From positions 186,001 to 250,000 of the forward strand of contig JALNTX010000006.1 of NCBI GenBank assembly GCA_035726825.1: a DNA stretch of 64,000 nucleotides, written 5' to 3'. Origin of the DNA: Pseudocitrobacter sp913778145. GTDB lineage: Bacteria > Pseudomonadota > Gammaproteobacteria > Enterobacterales > Enterobacteriaceae. The stretch's first letter is position 1; every line of letters begins with the position of its first letter. Shown here piece after piece: positions 36,567 to 45,646 of the stretch. The translations under genes were made by a program, and so were the position numbers. A model generated the notes under the pieces. That model worked only from the letters and a program-made list of their open reading frames with translations, was not told where the DNA came from and searched no databases.

Positions 36567-36887
36567 CTAGCGTTTATCGGGATGGACCTTGAGCGAAAGC
36601 GCGCTTTCTGCAGACAGTATCTTCATTAAGAACGGAAGTCCTGCAAATTTTTTCAGCGTCCGTTCCCCAAAAACGGTGTCGGGGGATTTTGCGATCGCGT
36701 CCTGTAATGAAACCGTGTTCGCGCCAACTTCAATTTCAGAACACCCTGCCGGATGCGCCCCCATCCAGATTTCAGCCTGAGGCTGCTCATCCGGATTCGG
36801 CACGCCAAACCTCACCCAACAATAATTAATGATGTCAGTGTGTAGGCGCTGTCCTGGCATGTAAAATCCAATGACGATTACGCCCAT
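36567..36887 (-). pseudogene. manA remnant (mannose-6-phosphate isomerase N-terminus)
   Basis: About 85 residues match the start of class I ManA: INY(C)W, PNPDEQPQAEIWMGAHPAG, VSLQDAI, FAGLPFLMKIL and SLKVHPDKR, which is then cut by a stop. ManA is normally about 390 residues with metal ligands beyond this point, so the fragment cannot be active. The first 25 residues are also disturbed, with the usual QNYAWGS-to-FG spacing lost. It probably marks a deletion or insertion scar beside the plasmid-like segment. Confidence 0.75.
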
Positions 36888-36996
36888 CTGTGAAAAAAAC
36901 TCACAACACCATTCGATGGCGCATGCTGGTTCCCTTCATGTCAGTGCAATACCCTGTCACATACAGAATTGCTGGCAATAAAAGAAGGAACACAGA

Positions 36997-38034
36997 ATGA
37001 AGTATGTGAATCTGGGTCGTAGCGGTTTGAAAGTCTCCCGTCTTTGTCTCGGTTGTATGAGCTATGGTGAACCTGAACGTCTTCCTCAACCCTGGTCCCT
37101 TGATGAACAGGCGTCACGTCCGCTCATTCGTCAGGCGCTTGAAGCGGGCATTAATTTTTTTGATACCGCGAATATCTACTCGGGCGGAAGTTCTGAAGAG
37201 ATCACTGGAAAAGCACTGAGAGAAATGGCCAGACGCGATGAGATCGCTGTGGCGACAAAGACCTTCTTTCCGTGGCGCAACTCACCCAATACAGGGTTTC
37301 TTTCCCGCAAAGCCATTTTTCAGTCTATTGACGATAGCCTGATGCGCTTAGGTATGGATTATGTGGATCTCTTTCAGATTCACCGCTTTGACCACTCCAC
37401 GCCTGTTGAAGAGACCATGGAGGCTCTGCATGACCTCGTTAAATCAGGAAAAGTACGTTACATCGGCGCATCATCTATGGAAGCCTGGCGCTTTGCAAAA
37501 ATGCAGCATACGGCAGAGCGTAACGGCTGGACCCGATTTATTACGATGCAACCGCAATACAATCTGCTTTACCGGGAAGAAGAGCGCGAGATGTTGCCCC
37601 TGTGTGAAGACCAGGGCGTTGGTGTGATCCCCTGGAGTCCGATGGCACGCGGCAGGCTCACGCGCGACTGGAGTGTCACGTCCCGACGAACGCAAAACGA
37701 TGCCTTTGCGTTAAAAATGTATGAGAACGCAGCCCTTCTGGATAAGCCCGTTATTGATGTTGTTGCCAGCATTGCTGAAAAGCACCATGTGTCAAGAGCC
37801 CATGTTGCAATTGCCTGGTTGCTATCAAAAACGGTCATCACAGCACCGATCATCGGCGCGACGAAACCAGAACATCTTTCCACGGCTATCAGCGCGCTGG
37901 ACTTTTCACTTAGCGATGACGAAATCATGGAACTCGAGGCACACTATCTGCCACACACTGTAGATGGGATCATTCCCCCGCTTCCGGATACGCCACCTTC
38001 ACTCACGCCGCCTTCAGCAATACAGGACTGTTAA
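36997..38034 (+). CDS. Aldo-keto reductase (YajO-like) 1
   Basis: This 345-residue NADPH-dependent aldo-keto reductase has the tetrad Asp and Tyr in FDTANIYSG, Lys in VATKTF and His in QIHRFD, with the C-terminal cofactor segment IIGATKPEHL. These enzymes reduce aldehydes and ketones to alcohols in the cytoplasm. The nearest relatives I recognise are YajO-type proteins. It is alone on the plus strand at the left edge of the redox island, in tail-to-tail orientation with the lactonase gene, and is one of five aldo-keto reductases in 11.4 kb. Substrate unknown. Confidence 0.88.
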   Translation: MKYVNLGRSGLKVSRLCLGCMSYGEPERLPQPWSLDEQASRPLIRQALEAGINFFDTANIYSGGSSEEITGKALREMARRDEIAVATKTFFPWRNSPNTGFLSRKAIFQSIDDSLMRLGMDYVDLFQIHRFDHSTPVEETMEALHDLVKSGKVRYIGASSMEAWRFAKMQHTAERNGWTRFITMQPQYNLLYREEEREMLPLCEDQGVGVIPWSPMARGRLTRDWSVTSRRTQNDAFALKMYENAALLDKPVIDVVASIAEKHHVSRAHVAIAWLLSKTVITAPIIGATKPEHLSTAISALDFSLSDDEIMELEAHYLPHTVDGIIPPLPDTPPSLTPPSAIQDC

Positions 38035-38085
38035 TGCCCTACCCTGGCCCGGCGTTGCTGGGTCCCCAAGGACACTCATGCCCGG

Positions 38086-39030
38086 TCACTGATGTGAAAA
38101 GGGAAGCGGTGCCGGCGCGAATGCGCCCGATCGAAAAATCATCGCGCCGCCAGGTTCGTTCCCGCTGTTGGTGACAATGAACAACTCGTGATGTCCGGGC
38201 CGGATCGCCAGGCTTGTCGATTTAAGGTTACGACCTTTGTCGCGGTCAGGCAGCACAAATTGCCCAATCGGCAGTCCGTTGCGGTTGAAGACCATGACGC
38301 GCCCCTGGCCTGAGATGGCCACATATACATTGCCTTCCCTGTCGACACGGGCCCCATCTGGAGCCGGCCCGGTGAACTGATAGGTAACAACCGAACCAAA
38401 GGGGGCAATCGTGGTGGCGTCTGACAATCTTACGCGATGAAGCCTGTTTTTAGCGTGTTCTGTGGCCCATATCTGAGAGCCGGCGGAGTCAATCGCTATG
38501 CCGTTCCCGACCGCGAGTCCAGGCAGGATGGTATGGATTGACCCGACGTTGGGACTAACGTAGAACACCCCACCCTGTGGATCGGCTGAATTTCCCCGGC
38601 TGTCAGTAAAATAAAATCCGCCCTGATTATCAAAGATCAGGTCGTTGACAAGAAATCCAGCATCAGGAGCAACAACCATCTGCTCACGGGTGCCGTCGGG
38701 TTCGATAGCCCGGACTGAACCTCGCTGCATATCTCCCACCGACACAATAAAGATCCGTCCATCTTTGTGTACCGCCAGGCCGGAAGCACCGAATGTATTC
38801 TCCTTAAGGACAATGGAAAGCTGCCTCTCCGGGGTGAGCTTATACACGCGTCCCGTCACCACATCAACAAACAGCAGGTTATTGTTCCGATCGAACACAG
38901 CCCCTTCGAGCACGAGCGACGCCTCTGAAACGCTGAAGTACGGCTGGGCCTCCACGGTCTGAAGAGAACGCTCGCAGGGCGGTATGGGGACGGCACTGCG
39001 CGTAAGCGCGTTATGATTTAGTCCATTCAT
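38086..39030 (-). CDS. SMP-30/gluconolactonase-like beta-propeller protein
   Basis: This 314-residue protein has the repeating blades of the SMP-30/LRE (Drp35) family: LEGAVFDRNNNLLFVDVVTG, VNDLIFDNQGGFYFTD, VGNGIAIDS, PDGARVDREGNVYV. Members are calcium- or zinc-dependent lactonases that open sugar or aromatic lactones. The conserved glutamate (EGA), asparagines (VND, GNG) and aspartate (PDG) of the metal site are present. No signal peptide. ATG 39030 has GGGGAT upstream and is preferred to a GTG at 39054. It is transcribed with, or parallel to, two aldo-keto reductase genes. Confidence 0.83.
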   Translation of the reverse strand: MNGLNHNALTRSAVPIPPCERSLQTVEAQPYFSVSEASLVLEGAVFDRNNNLLFVDVVTGRVYKLTPERQLSIVLKENTFGASGLAVHKDGRIFIVSVGDMQRGSVRAIEPDGTREQMVVAPDAGFLVNDLIFDNQGGFYFTDSRGNSADPQGGVFYVSPNVGSIHTILPGLAVGNGIAIDSAGSQIWATEHAKNRLHRVRLSDATTIAPFGSVVTYQFTGPAPDGARVDREGNVYVAISGQGRVMVFNRNGLPIGQFVLPDRDKGRNLKSTSLAIRPGHHELFIVTNSGNEPGGAMIFRSGAFAPAPLPFSHQ

Positions 39031-39095
39031 GTGGTTTATCCCCGGCAATAGCACTGAGGTAGACTTTACGTGCAGTCTCCCTGTGATAGCAGGTA

Positions 39096-40277
39096 TTAAT
39101 TTTTATCAAACTGACTTTCGGTAAACGGGTCGGCGCGACCGCCCTGCAATGGGATTTTGGCAAGCGCCGCATCGATTTCGCGTAGCTCGCTGTCCGTCAA
39201 CTGGACTTGCGGTGCACCGCTGTTTTCTATTAGGTGCGGATATTGCGTCGTACCCGGGATAGGGACAATCCAGGGCCGCTGCGCCATCACCCAGGCCAGC
39301 GCGAACTGAACCGGAGTGGTGTTTTTGCGACGGGCCCACGACTGCGCGAAATCAAGCAGTACCATGTTTTTGGCCAGGGCATCGGGCTAGAAGCGTGGCA
39401 GGTTATGCCGCCGATCGGTGCTGTCGAACCGCTGGCTTGGATTGACTGCTCCGGCAAGGAAGCTGCGGGCGGTCGGGCAGTAAGGTACGAAACCGATACC
39501 CAGCTCTTCGAGCGTTGGAAATATCCGCGTCTCCGGTTCACGCCACCACATGGCATACTCACTCTGTACTGCAGTCACAGGGAGTACCGTATGTGCGCGG
39601 CGGATTGTCCCCGCACTCGCTTCCGACAATCCCCAGTGTTTCACTTTACCCTCCTGGATCAACGCCTTCACGGTTTCCGCCACATCCTCAATCGGCACAT
39701 TCGGATCGGGGCGATGTTGATAAAGAAGATCGATATGGTCCGTTTTCAGACGCTTTAGCGAGCCCTCTACGGCGCGGCGGATATGGTCAGGATGGCTGTT
39801 GATGGAGGTTGGCTTCCCCTCCTCCACGCCGAAACCGAACTTAGTGGCAATCACCACACGATCGCGAACGGGGGCCAGTGCTTTCCCGACAAATTCTTCA
39901 CTGAGATGAGGGCCATACACCTCGGCAGTATCAAAGAACGTAATGCCTTGTTCGAAGGCGGCCCGGATGAGCGAAACCATGGCTTTACGATCGCGCGGAC
40001 CACCGCCGTAATACCCCACCATAGGCAGACACCCGAGTCCTATGCTGGAAACCTCCAGCGAGCCGAGTTTACGCGTGGTTAAGGTCTCCTTCTGGACGGG
40101 AACAGCATCCAAAGGGGCGTTCGACGTGTCCTGACCAGCCGGTTTCGCCATCACTGCACCGCTCCTGCCAAGGGTGGTTGCGGCCAACGCCAGACCGGCT
40201 CCGGCGATCAGAAAATTGCGACGATCCCGGGAAGCGGGTACGGAAGCAGAATGCTGGTCATGCATCATCTTGCTCAT
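39096..40277 (-). pseudogene. Tat-exported aldo-keto reductase 2, interrupted by one amber codon
   Basis: The frame is intact over 393 codons except for one TAG at 39387-39389. Before it: MSKMMHDQ, a twin-arginine signal (DRRNFLIAGAGLALAAT) and a complete aldo-keto core with FDTAEVYG, IATKFG and QHRPD. After it the same frame runs PDALAKNMVLLDFA through GTTQYPHL to the natural end. In relatives the interrupted position (PRF-x-P) is usually Gln, so CAG to TAG is likely. Without read-through the product lacks the C-terminal NADPH-binding part. A Tat signal on an aldo-keto reductase implies export with cofactor already bound. AUG 40277 has GGGAG upstream. Confidence 0.82.
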
Positions 40278-40323
40278 AAACTGGAACTCCCTATAGCGAA
40301 GAAAGGATTCATTAATTTGGTCA

Positions 40324-41310
40324 TTACCAGGCATAAGCCTGTGGCGCTTCTCCCCCGGGGCCGGGCCAGATTTCGTCGAGACAGCTCATGGTGTCTTCTG
40401 ATAGCGTGATTGTCGTTGCGTGAAGCGCCTGCTGGAGTTGTTCGACCGTACGAGGCCCGATAAGTGGAGCAGTAACGACAGGATTCTGCAGGAGCCAGGC
40501 AAGAGCCACATCGGAAGGGGTTTCGTCGAGGTCCTCACATAATCCTTCGTAGGCTTCCAGCTGTGGACGATACTGTTCGATTAGACGGGAAAACGCGGGC
40601 CTTGCACGGCGCCCGCTTTCCATCTTTTTCAGTACGCCGCCAAGCAACCCTCCGGCAAGTGGACTCCAGGGAATCAGTCCCAGGCCAAAATGACGGCATG
40701 CGGGAATGACCTCCAGCTCAACAGTCCGGGCAGTCAGATTGTAGAGACTTTGCTCAGCAACCAGGCCCAGAGAATGACGAGCCGTGGCAACTGACTGCGC
40801 AGTCGCAATGTCCCAGCCAGCGAAATTGCTGCTACCGATATAAAGCACTTTTCCCTGCTGAACAAGGAGTTCCATGGCCTGCCAGACCTCTTCCCATGGC
40901 GTATAGCGATCGATATGATGCATCAGATAGACGTCAATATGGTCCGTCTTAAGCCGTCGCAAACTGTCCTCGCAGGCCTTGCGAATATGATAAGCAGAAA
41001 GACGGCGATCGTTCGGACCTGGCCCCATAGGCTGATAGACTTTCGTCGCCAGAACAATACGGTCACGGCGGCCACCCTGCTGGAGCCAGCGACCAATAAT
41101 TTCCTCGGACAGCCCCGAACCTTGCTGTATATCGGGTGATTGCTCAGTGCCATACACGTCTGCTGTATCAATGAAATTTATACCCGCCTCAAGCGCTTCA
41201 TCCAGAATGCGGGCGCTGGTTTTCTCGTCGGTGACGTCACCAAAATTCATGGTTCCGAGACAAAGGCGGCTGACTTTCAGGCCGGTGCGGCCAAGATGCG
41301 TATAGTTCAT
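40324..41310 (-). CDS. Aldo-keto reductase 3
   Basis: This 328-residue cytoplasmic aldo-keto reductase shows Asp/Tyr in IDTADVYGT, Lys in LATKVYQ and His in MHHIDR, plus LIGPRTVEQL near the C-terminus for NADPH. It resembles the YajO/PdxI and Kv-beta-like branch; substrate unknown. ATG 41310 with GGAG seven bases upstream was chosen over an upstream extension of 20 codons. It is divergent from a LysR gene across 212 bases that contain a perfect 14-bp palindrome, so it is a likely target of that regulator. The next gene on this strand, the Tat-type reductase, starts 46 bases downstream. Confidence 0.88.
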   Translation of the reverse strand: MNYTHLGRTGLKVSRLCLGTMNFGDVTDEKTSARILDEALEAGINFIDTADVYGTEQSPDIQQGSGLSEEIIGRWLQQGGRRDRIVLATKVYQPMGPGPNDRRLSAYHIRKACEDSLRRLKTDHIDVYLMHHIDRYTPWEEVWQAMELLVQQGKVLYIGSSNFAGWDIATAQSVATARHSLGLVAEQSLYNLTARTVELEVIPACRHFGLGLIPWSPLAGGLLGGVLKKMESGRRARPAFSRLIEQYRPQLEAYEGLCEDLDETPSDVALAWLLQNPVVTAPLIGPRTVEQLQQALHATTITLSEDTMSCLDEIWPGPGGEAPQAYAW

Positions 41311-41440
41311 ACACGGCTCCGTTAGGTGAATGTTCCGCCCTGACCGACGGCCAGAGCGCATAATTTTCAAGAATAACGAAGCACAACGTGTTCAGTGAGA
41401 GGCGATGAGTGGATGGACTTGTGAAATAAATTCAGCAACG

Positions 41441-41454
41441 GATTAGCGCTAATC
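41441..41454. promoter_or_regulatory. Palindrome GATTAGCGCTAATC between reductase and LysR genes
   Basis: Perfect 14-bp dyad in the divergent gap, 69 bases before the LysR start and 131 before the reductase start; it fits the T-N11-A shape of a LysR-type box. Confidence 0.5.
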
Positions 41455-41522
41455 GGTCTATGGTGTATATCATTTCCGTATCAATACATTCGGGCCTTAA
41501 CGCACAAGGAAAACGATTCTGT

Positions 41523-42431
41523 ATGCAAATAAGCAGAGCTGATGTCGCCGATCTCATTTATTTCATGGCTATTGCACGTCATCGCAGTTTCAGCCGTGCG
41601 GCGATTGAATTAGGTGTCAGTGCATCAGCGCTTAGTCATGCCCTGAAGGGACTGGAAACCCGGCTCGGGGTTCGCCTCCTTAATCGCACGACCAAGAGCG
41701 TTACACCTACGGCTGCAGGTGAAGAACTGGTTCAGTCGGTCCTTCAGCCTTTCGACAAGATAGAAGGCGCGCTTGAATCGCTTAACCGGTATCGTAATAC
41801 CCCTACCGGACGTATCCGCATCAATGCTGCCGTTGAAGCGGCCAATCTTTTGCTTGCGCCAGTTATGCCCGCGTTTATGGATCGCTATCCCGATATTGAA
41901 ATCGATATTGTGGCCAGCAACCGTATGGTTGACGTCACTGATGCGGGCTTCGATGCCGGTATCCGCTATGGTGGCACCGTCCCGGAAGACATGATTACCC
42001 GGCGTTTATCTGCCAATATTCGCTGGGTTATCGCAGCATCCCCCGACTATCTTGAACGCTACGGAACGCCTGAACATCCTGATGATTTATTACACCATCG
42101 CTGTATAAGCAATCGTCTCGGCGACGATCGGATTTATCGCTGGGAACTTGAGCGAGACGGCGAAACGTACCAAATCAGTGTGCCTGGCTCTGTGACGGTC
42201 AATCAGGCTGAAACGGGCCTTGTGGCCGTATTAGGCGGAGCCGGCTTGATGTATTTTCCGGAGCCTCTTGTTGCACCCTATGTGAAGGATGGACGGCTCC
42301 GCCTGGTTCTTACGGAGTGGTCCCCGCTGGAGGAAGGTTTTCATATCTATTATTCAAGCCGCCGGCAATTGCCGACCGGGCTTCGCCTTCTGATAGAGTT
42401 CATACAGGAGGCCAGGCCGCTGGGGTTGTGA
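41523..42431 (+). CDS. LysR-type regulator 1
   Basis: This 302-residue LysR-family protein has an N-terminal winged helix (residues 5-64: RSFSRAAIELGVSASALSHA and RLGVRLLNRTTKSV) and a substrate-binding domain (90-300) of the CrgA/AaeR-like group (IRINAAVEAANLLLAPVMPAF). It is transcribed away from aldo-keto reductase 3, the classic arrangement for a LysR regulator and its target. ATG 41523 was chosen because homology begins there; the open frame extends 21 codons upstream. The inducer is unknown but is probably a substrate or product of the redox island. Confidence 0.9.
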   Translation: MQISRADVADLIYFMAIARHRSFSRAAIELGVSASALSHALKGLETRLGVRLLNRTTKSVTPTAAGEELVQSVLQPFDKIEGALESLNRYRNTPTGRIRINAAVEAANLLLAPVMPAFMDRYPDIEIDIVASNRMVDVTDAGFDAGIRYGGTVPEDMITRRLSANIRWVIAASPDYLERYGTPEHPDDLLHHRCISNRLGDDRIYRWELERDGETYQISVPGSVTVNQAETGLVAVLGGAGLMYFPEPLVAPYVKDGRLRLVLTEWSPLEEGFHIYYSSRRQLPTGLRLLIEFIQEARPLGL

Positions 42432-42467
42432 AATAGCGCCTCCATACTGAACGAGGCGTTATCGTCT

Positions 42468-43367
42468 TTATCGTCCCGTAGCGGATATCAGAAAATCAAT
42501 CAGGGCCTTCACTCTTTTCGTTTTGCCCGCGTTTTTGGGGTAATAGAGATACACTGGCGGGTAGGTTTTCCAGTAGCTCTCCATCACGGGTATAAAGCGC
42601 TCCCTGTCCGGCTGTAACTGCAAGATGGGTTCAAACAAACGTCCGATTCCCAGGCCGTTACGGATCCCGTCTGCCATAACGTCAATATCGTTGCTGATTA
42701 ACTGTCCGGGCATCTCAACCGTCAACTGCTCTCCGCGATCGTTCAGAATCAACGGAAGGATGCGGTTGTTAGTAATAAAACGGTAGCCAATGAGCTTGTG
42801 TTGACTGAGGTCAGCCGGCACCTCGGGCATTCCATGCTCGCTGATATAAGCTGAGGATGCATATAACCCTTCACGAAAGGGTTTCATTAACGGCCGCGCC
42901 ACCACCCCACCTTCGAGGATATCGCCAAAACGGATCCCAAGATCAAAACGCTCTTCGATAACATTCACGGTACCGTCGTAAACCGAAATTTCAAGCTGTA
43001 TACCCGGATATTGCTGACAGAATTTCGCCATTGCAGGCTTAAGAATTAACAGATAGGCAAAACGCGAGAGCGTGATTCGCACGATACCAGAGGGCTCCTG
43101 ATTCTGGTCGCGGATGCTTTCAAGCGAATGTTCCAGCGACTCCACCGCCGCAGCGGTCTGTTCCAGCAACAGCTGCCCGGTTTCCGTCAGCTCAATACGG
43201 CGGGTCGTACGCACAAAAAGCGGATGGCCAATATGATCTTCCAGCAGCTTAAGCGCATTGCTGACGGAGGGAGGCGTAATTTCCAGTTTTCTTGCGGCTG
43301 CCGAAATATTGCCCTCACGTGCAATGCTCTGAAAGATGCGTATCTGGTTATACAGGGCGTTATTCAT
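42468..43367 (-). CDS. LysR-type regulator 2
   Basis: This 299-residue LysR-family protein has a winged helix at residues 3-63 (GNISAAARKLEITPPSVSNA, LFVRTTRRIELTETG) and a C-terminal effector domain. It is convergent with LysR 1 and divergent from the 102-residue protein gene that begins the plus-strand gene series 43504-51039. It is therefore the likely regulator of that series. The 136-base gap contains a TATACT -10-like hexamer at 43461-43466 for the plus-strand direction. Confidence 0.9.
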   Translation of the reverse strand: MNNALYNQIRIFQSIAREGNISAAARKLEITPPSVSNALKLLEDHIGHPLFVRTTRRIELTETGQLLLEQTAAAVESLEHSLESIRDQNQEPSGIVRITLSRFAYLLILKPAMAKFCQQYPGIQLEISVYDGTVNVIEERFDLGIRFGDILEGGVVARPLMKPFREGLYASSAYISEHGMPEVPADLSQHKLIGYRFITNNRILPLILNDRGEQLTVEMPGQLISNDIDVMADGIRNGLGIGRLFEPILQLQPDRERFIPVMESYWKTYPPVYLYYPKNAGKTKRVKALIDFLISATGR

Positions 43368-43503
43368 AATGTGTTCCTAAAGCAATCACCGCCTGATTAT
43401 TAAGTACAGTCTAAAGATGCTTAAGTCAATGCTCCTCTAATATTCGTGAAATTCGCCTCTTATACTTTTATCTCTTTCTACAACGACCTGAGTTTAGGAG
43501 ACT

Positions 43504-43812
43504 ATGATGCGAATTTTATGTCTGGATATCCCCGCACCTGGAGCATCGCTGGAAAAATACGCTCCACACCTTAATGCTGAAGCGCTACACGCCTGGGGAT
43601 TGTATAAATCCGGCTTCATCCGCGACATCTACTTCCGTCAGGACAGACCTGGCGTCGCTATTTTTCTTGAATGTGACTCTGTCGATGAAGCGATGAACGT
43701 AATGGCCGAATTCCCGCTGGCAAAAGCTGGCTTATTAAGCTTTGAGTGCATTCCGCTTGGCTCCTTTATTAACTGGGAAAATCTCTTTGCCGCTGAATTT
43801 AAAAATAAATAG
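43504..43812 (+). CDS. Small dimeric alpha/beta-barrel (YCII/muconolactone isomerase-like) protein
   Basis: This 102-residue protein is probably a ferredoxin-like dimeric alpha/beta-barrel: short beta-alpha-beta segments, with FLECDSVDEAMNVMAEFPLAKAG typical of muconolactone isomerase or YCII-type domains. Such small proteins isomerise or dehydrate ring-cleavage intermediates, or are of unknown function. It starts after AGGAGACT. It overlaps the upstream GTG of the DJ-1 gene by one base and ends 11 bases before its ATG, so both share a transcript. Catalytic residues cannot be fixed by eye. Confidence 0.7.
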   Translation: MMRILCLDIPAPGASLEKYAPHLNAEALHAWGLYKSGFIRDIYFRQDRPGVAIFLECDSVDEAMNVMAEFPLAKAGLLSFECIPLGSFINWENLFAAEFKNK

Positions 43813-43823
43813 TGAGGCCCGAT

Positions 43824-44513
43824 ATGAAACCTGCAGATAAACGCGTGCTGTGTGTCGTTTCCAGTCATCCGATTAAAGGCGCATCCGGTGTACCAACCGG
43901 TTTTTTCCTGGCTGAGCTGACGCATCCGCTGAAAGTACTGGAAGATGCCGGACTAAAAACGACGATAGCCAGCATTCGCGGGGGACAGCCGCCGGTGGAT
44001 GGATTTGACCTCAGTGACTCTGTCAACGCCTGGTTCTGGAACGAAACCGATTTTCAGCAGCGCCTGGCCACAACGCCTGCGTTATCTGAGCTGAACGGTT
44101 CCGATTACAGCGCCGTTTTCTTTGCGGGCGGGCATGGAACCATGTGGGATTTCCGCGACAGCCATGATGCCCAGCGTATTATCCGCGAAGTGTATGAAAG
44201 TGATGGGATTGTCTCAGCCGTCTGCCACGGGCCTGCGGCACTGGTTGACGCAAAGCTCAGCAGCGGCGAATACCTGGTGAAAGGCAAAAACGTGGCGGCC
44301 TTTACCAACAAGGAAGAGGAAGAAGTTCACACCACAGATGTGGTTCCCTACCTGCTTGAGACTGCACTCCGCGAGCATGGCGCGCTTCATCATGAAGCCC
44401 CGAACTGGTCAGAAAACGTGGTTACCGACGGACGCCTTATCACGGGGCAGAATCCCGCTTCAGCGCACGGTGTCGGTGTGGCGCTGTTAAATGCCCTCCG
44501 CCAGCCAACTTAA
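43824..44513 (+). CDS. DJ-1/PfpI family protein (HchA-like)
   Basis: This 229-residue cytoplasmic protein has the nucleophile elbow AVCHGPAAL with its cysteine and the FFAGGHGTMWDF segment. Related proteins include glyoxalase III/HchA-type and other carbonyl-stress proteins, which act on methylglyoxal or glycated molecules. ATG 43824 with GAGG six bases ahead was preferred to a GTG at 43812. It fits a carbonyl-detoxifying theme together with the reductases around it. Confidence 0.87.
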   Translation: MKPADKRVLCVVSSHPIKGASGVPTGFFLAELTHPLKVLEDAGLKTTIASIRGGQPPVDGFDLSDSVNAWFWNETDFQQRLATTPALSELNGSDYSAVFFAGGHGTMWDFRDSHDAQRIIREVYESDGIVSAVCHGPAALVDAKLSSGEYLVKGKNVAAFTNKEEEEVHTTDVVPYLLETALREHGALHHEAPNWSENVVTDGRLITGQNPASAHGVGVALLNALRQPT

Positions 44514-44596
44514 TTCATTCATCTGTCTTTCATCGTTACTCACCCTCTTTGGCCGGTTTACGTCAGCAACGTTCCGGCCTTTTTCAGGAGCTGAAT

Positions 44597-45544
44597 ATGA
44601 AAACTCTTCCTCCCGTCGCGCTCGGCACATGGTCCTGGGGCACAGGCTTCGCCGGTGGCGACACCGTCTTCGGCAATCATCTTTCTGATACTCAGATGGC
44701 AGACGTGTTCACCACGGCCATGAGTAAGGATCTCAACCTCTGGGATACCGCAGCAGTATATGGCATGGGGAGTTCCGAGGCAGCGCTGGGAACATTAGTC
44801 CGTCAGTTCCCCCGCGAGGATATGATTTTATCCACCAAATTCACGCCGCAGATTGCGAACGAGCAGTCTGCACAGCCTGTCAGCGATATGCTTGAGGCCA
44901 GCCTCGGACGCCTGGGCGTGGACGCGATTGATATCTACTGGATCCATAATCCCCTTGACGTCGAAAAATGGACGCCAGGACTTATCCCACTTTTACAAAG
45001 CGGTAAGGTAAAACGCGTAGGTGTTTCCAACCACAATCTGGCACAAATCAGACGCGCCGATGAAATCCTTAACGCTTCCGGTTATTCCCTCAGTGCAGTA
45101 CAAAATCACTACAGCCTGCTCTATCGCGCTTCTGAAGAGGCCGGGATCCTTGATTATTGCCGACAAAATAACATCACGTTCTTTGCTTACATGGTCCTGG
45201 AGCAAGGCGCGCTCAGTGGTCGTTATGATTCAAATCATCCCATGCCAGCCGGGAGTGGCCGGGCCGATAGTTATAACGCAGTACTGCCGCAGATAGAAAG
45301 ACTAACCGCCGCCATGAAAAAAATGGGAGCCGAAAGGAATGCCAGCGTGGCACAGATAGCCATCGCATGGGCTATTGCGAAAGGTACCCTTCCCCTCGTT
45401 GGTGCGACTAAAGTCCATCACGTTCTGGACGCCGCCTGCGCTTCAAACATCCAGTTACGCGATGAGGAAATCATCCTGCTGGAACAACTCGCCGCAGAGA
45501 CCAGAGTGGATACACGAGGCGCCTGGGAAAAACCGATGGTGTAA
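44597..45544 (+). CDS. Aldo-keto reductase 4
   Basis: This 315-residue aldo-keto reductase belongs to a different branch from the other four. Asp and Tyr are in WDTAAVYGMG, Lys in LSTKFT and His in WIHNPLD; VGATKVHHV closes the NADPH site. The ATG at 44597 has AGGAG seven bases upstream. It follows the DJ-1 gene by 83 bases; a short T-rich hairpin-like stretch lies between, so they may be separate transcripts. An inverted-repeat structure follows at 45545-45597. Substrate unknown. Confidence 0.87.
   Translation: MKTLPPVALGTWSWGTGFAGGDTVFGNHLSDTQMADVFTTAMSKDLNLWDTAAVYGMGSSEAALGTLVRQFPREDMILSTKFTPQIANEQSAQPVSDMLEASLGRLGVDAIDIYWIHNPLDVEKWTPGLIPLLQSGKVKRVGVSNHNLAQIRRADEILNASGYSLSAVQNHYSLLYRASEEAGILDYCRQNNITFFAYMVLEQGALSGRYDSNHPMPAGSGRADSYNAVLPQIERLTAAMKKMGAERNASVAQIAIAWAIAKGTLPLVGATKVHHVLDAACASNIQLRDEEIILLEQLAAETRVDTRGAWEKPMV
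45387..45394 (-). other. KOPS-like octamer on the minus strand, right of dif
   Basis: CCCTTCCC on the plus strand is GGGAAGGG on the minus strand, again directed towards dif. Confidence 0.35.
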
Positions 45545-45597
45545 AGCCCGTCCGGAACAGACTGTCATGAATGACACACACGAACGGGCTGTTCCGG
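45545..45597. promoter_or_regulatory. Interleaved inverted repeats between reductase 4 and amidohydrolase
   Basis: AGCCCGT (45545-45551) pairs with ACGGGCT (45584-45590), while CCGGAACAG (45552-45560) pairs with CTGTTCCGG (45589-45597). Since the right arms overlap, the two pairings exclude each other. A third dyad, TGTCAT-GA-ATGACA (45563-45576), lies in the loop. It could be a terminator, an attenuator-like switch or a protein-binding site. Confidence 0.4.
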
Positions 45598-45646
45598 GTG
45601 ATTCTAATCTGTATCACTTTTACTGCTTTGTATGAATGGTGAGAAT

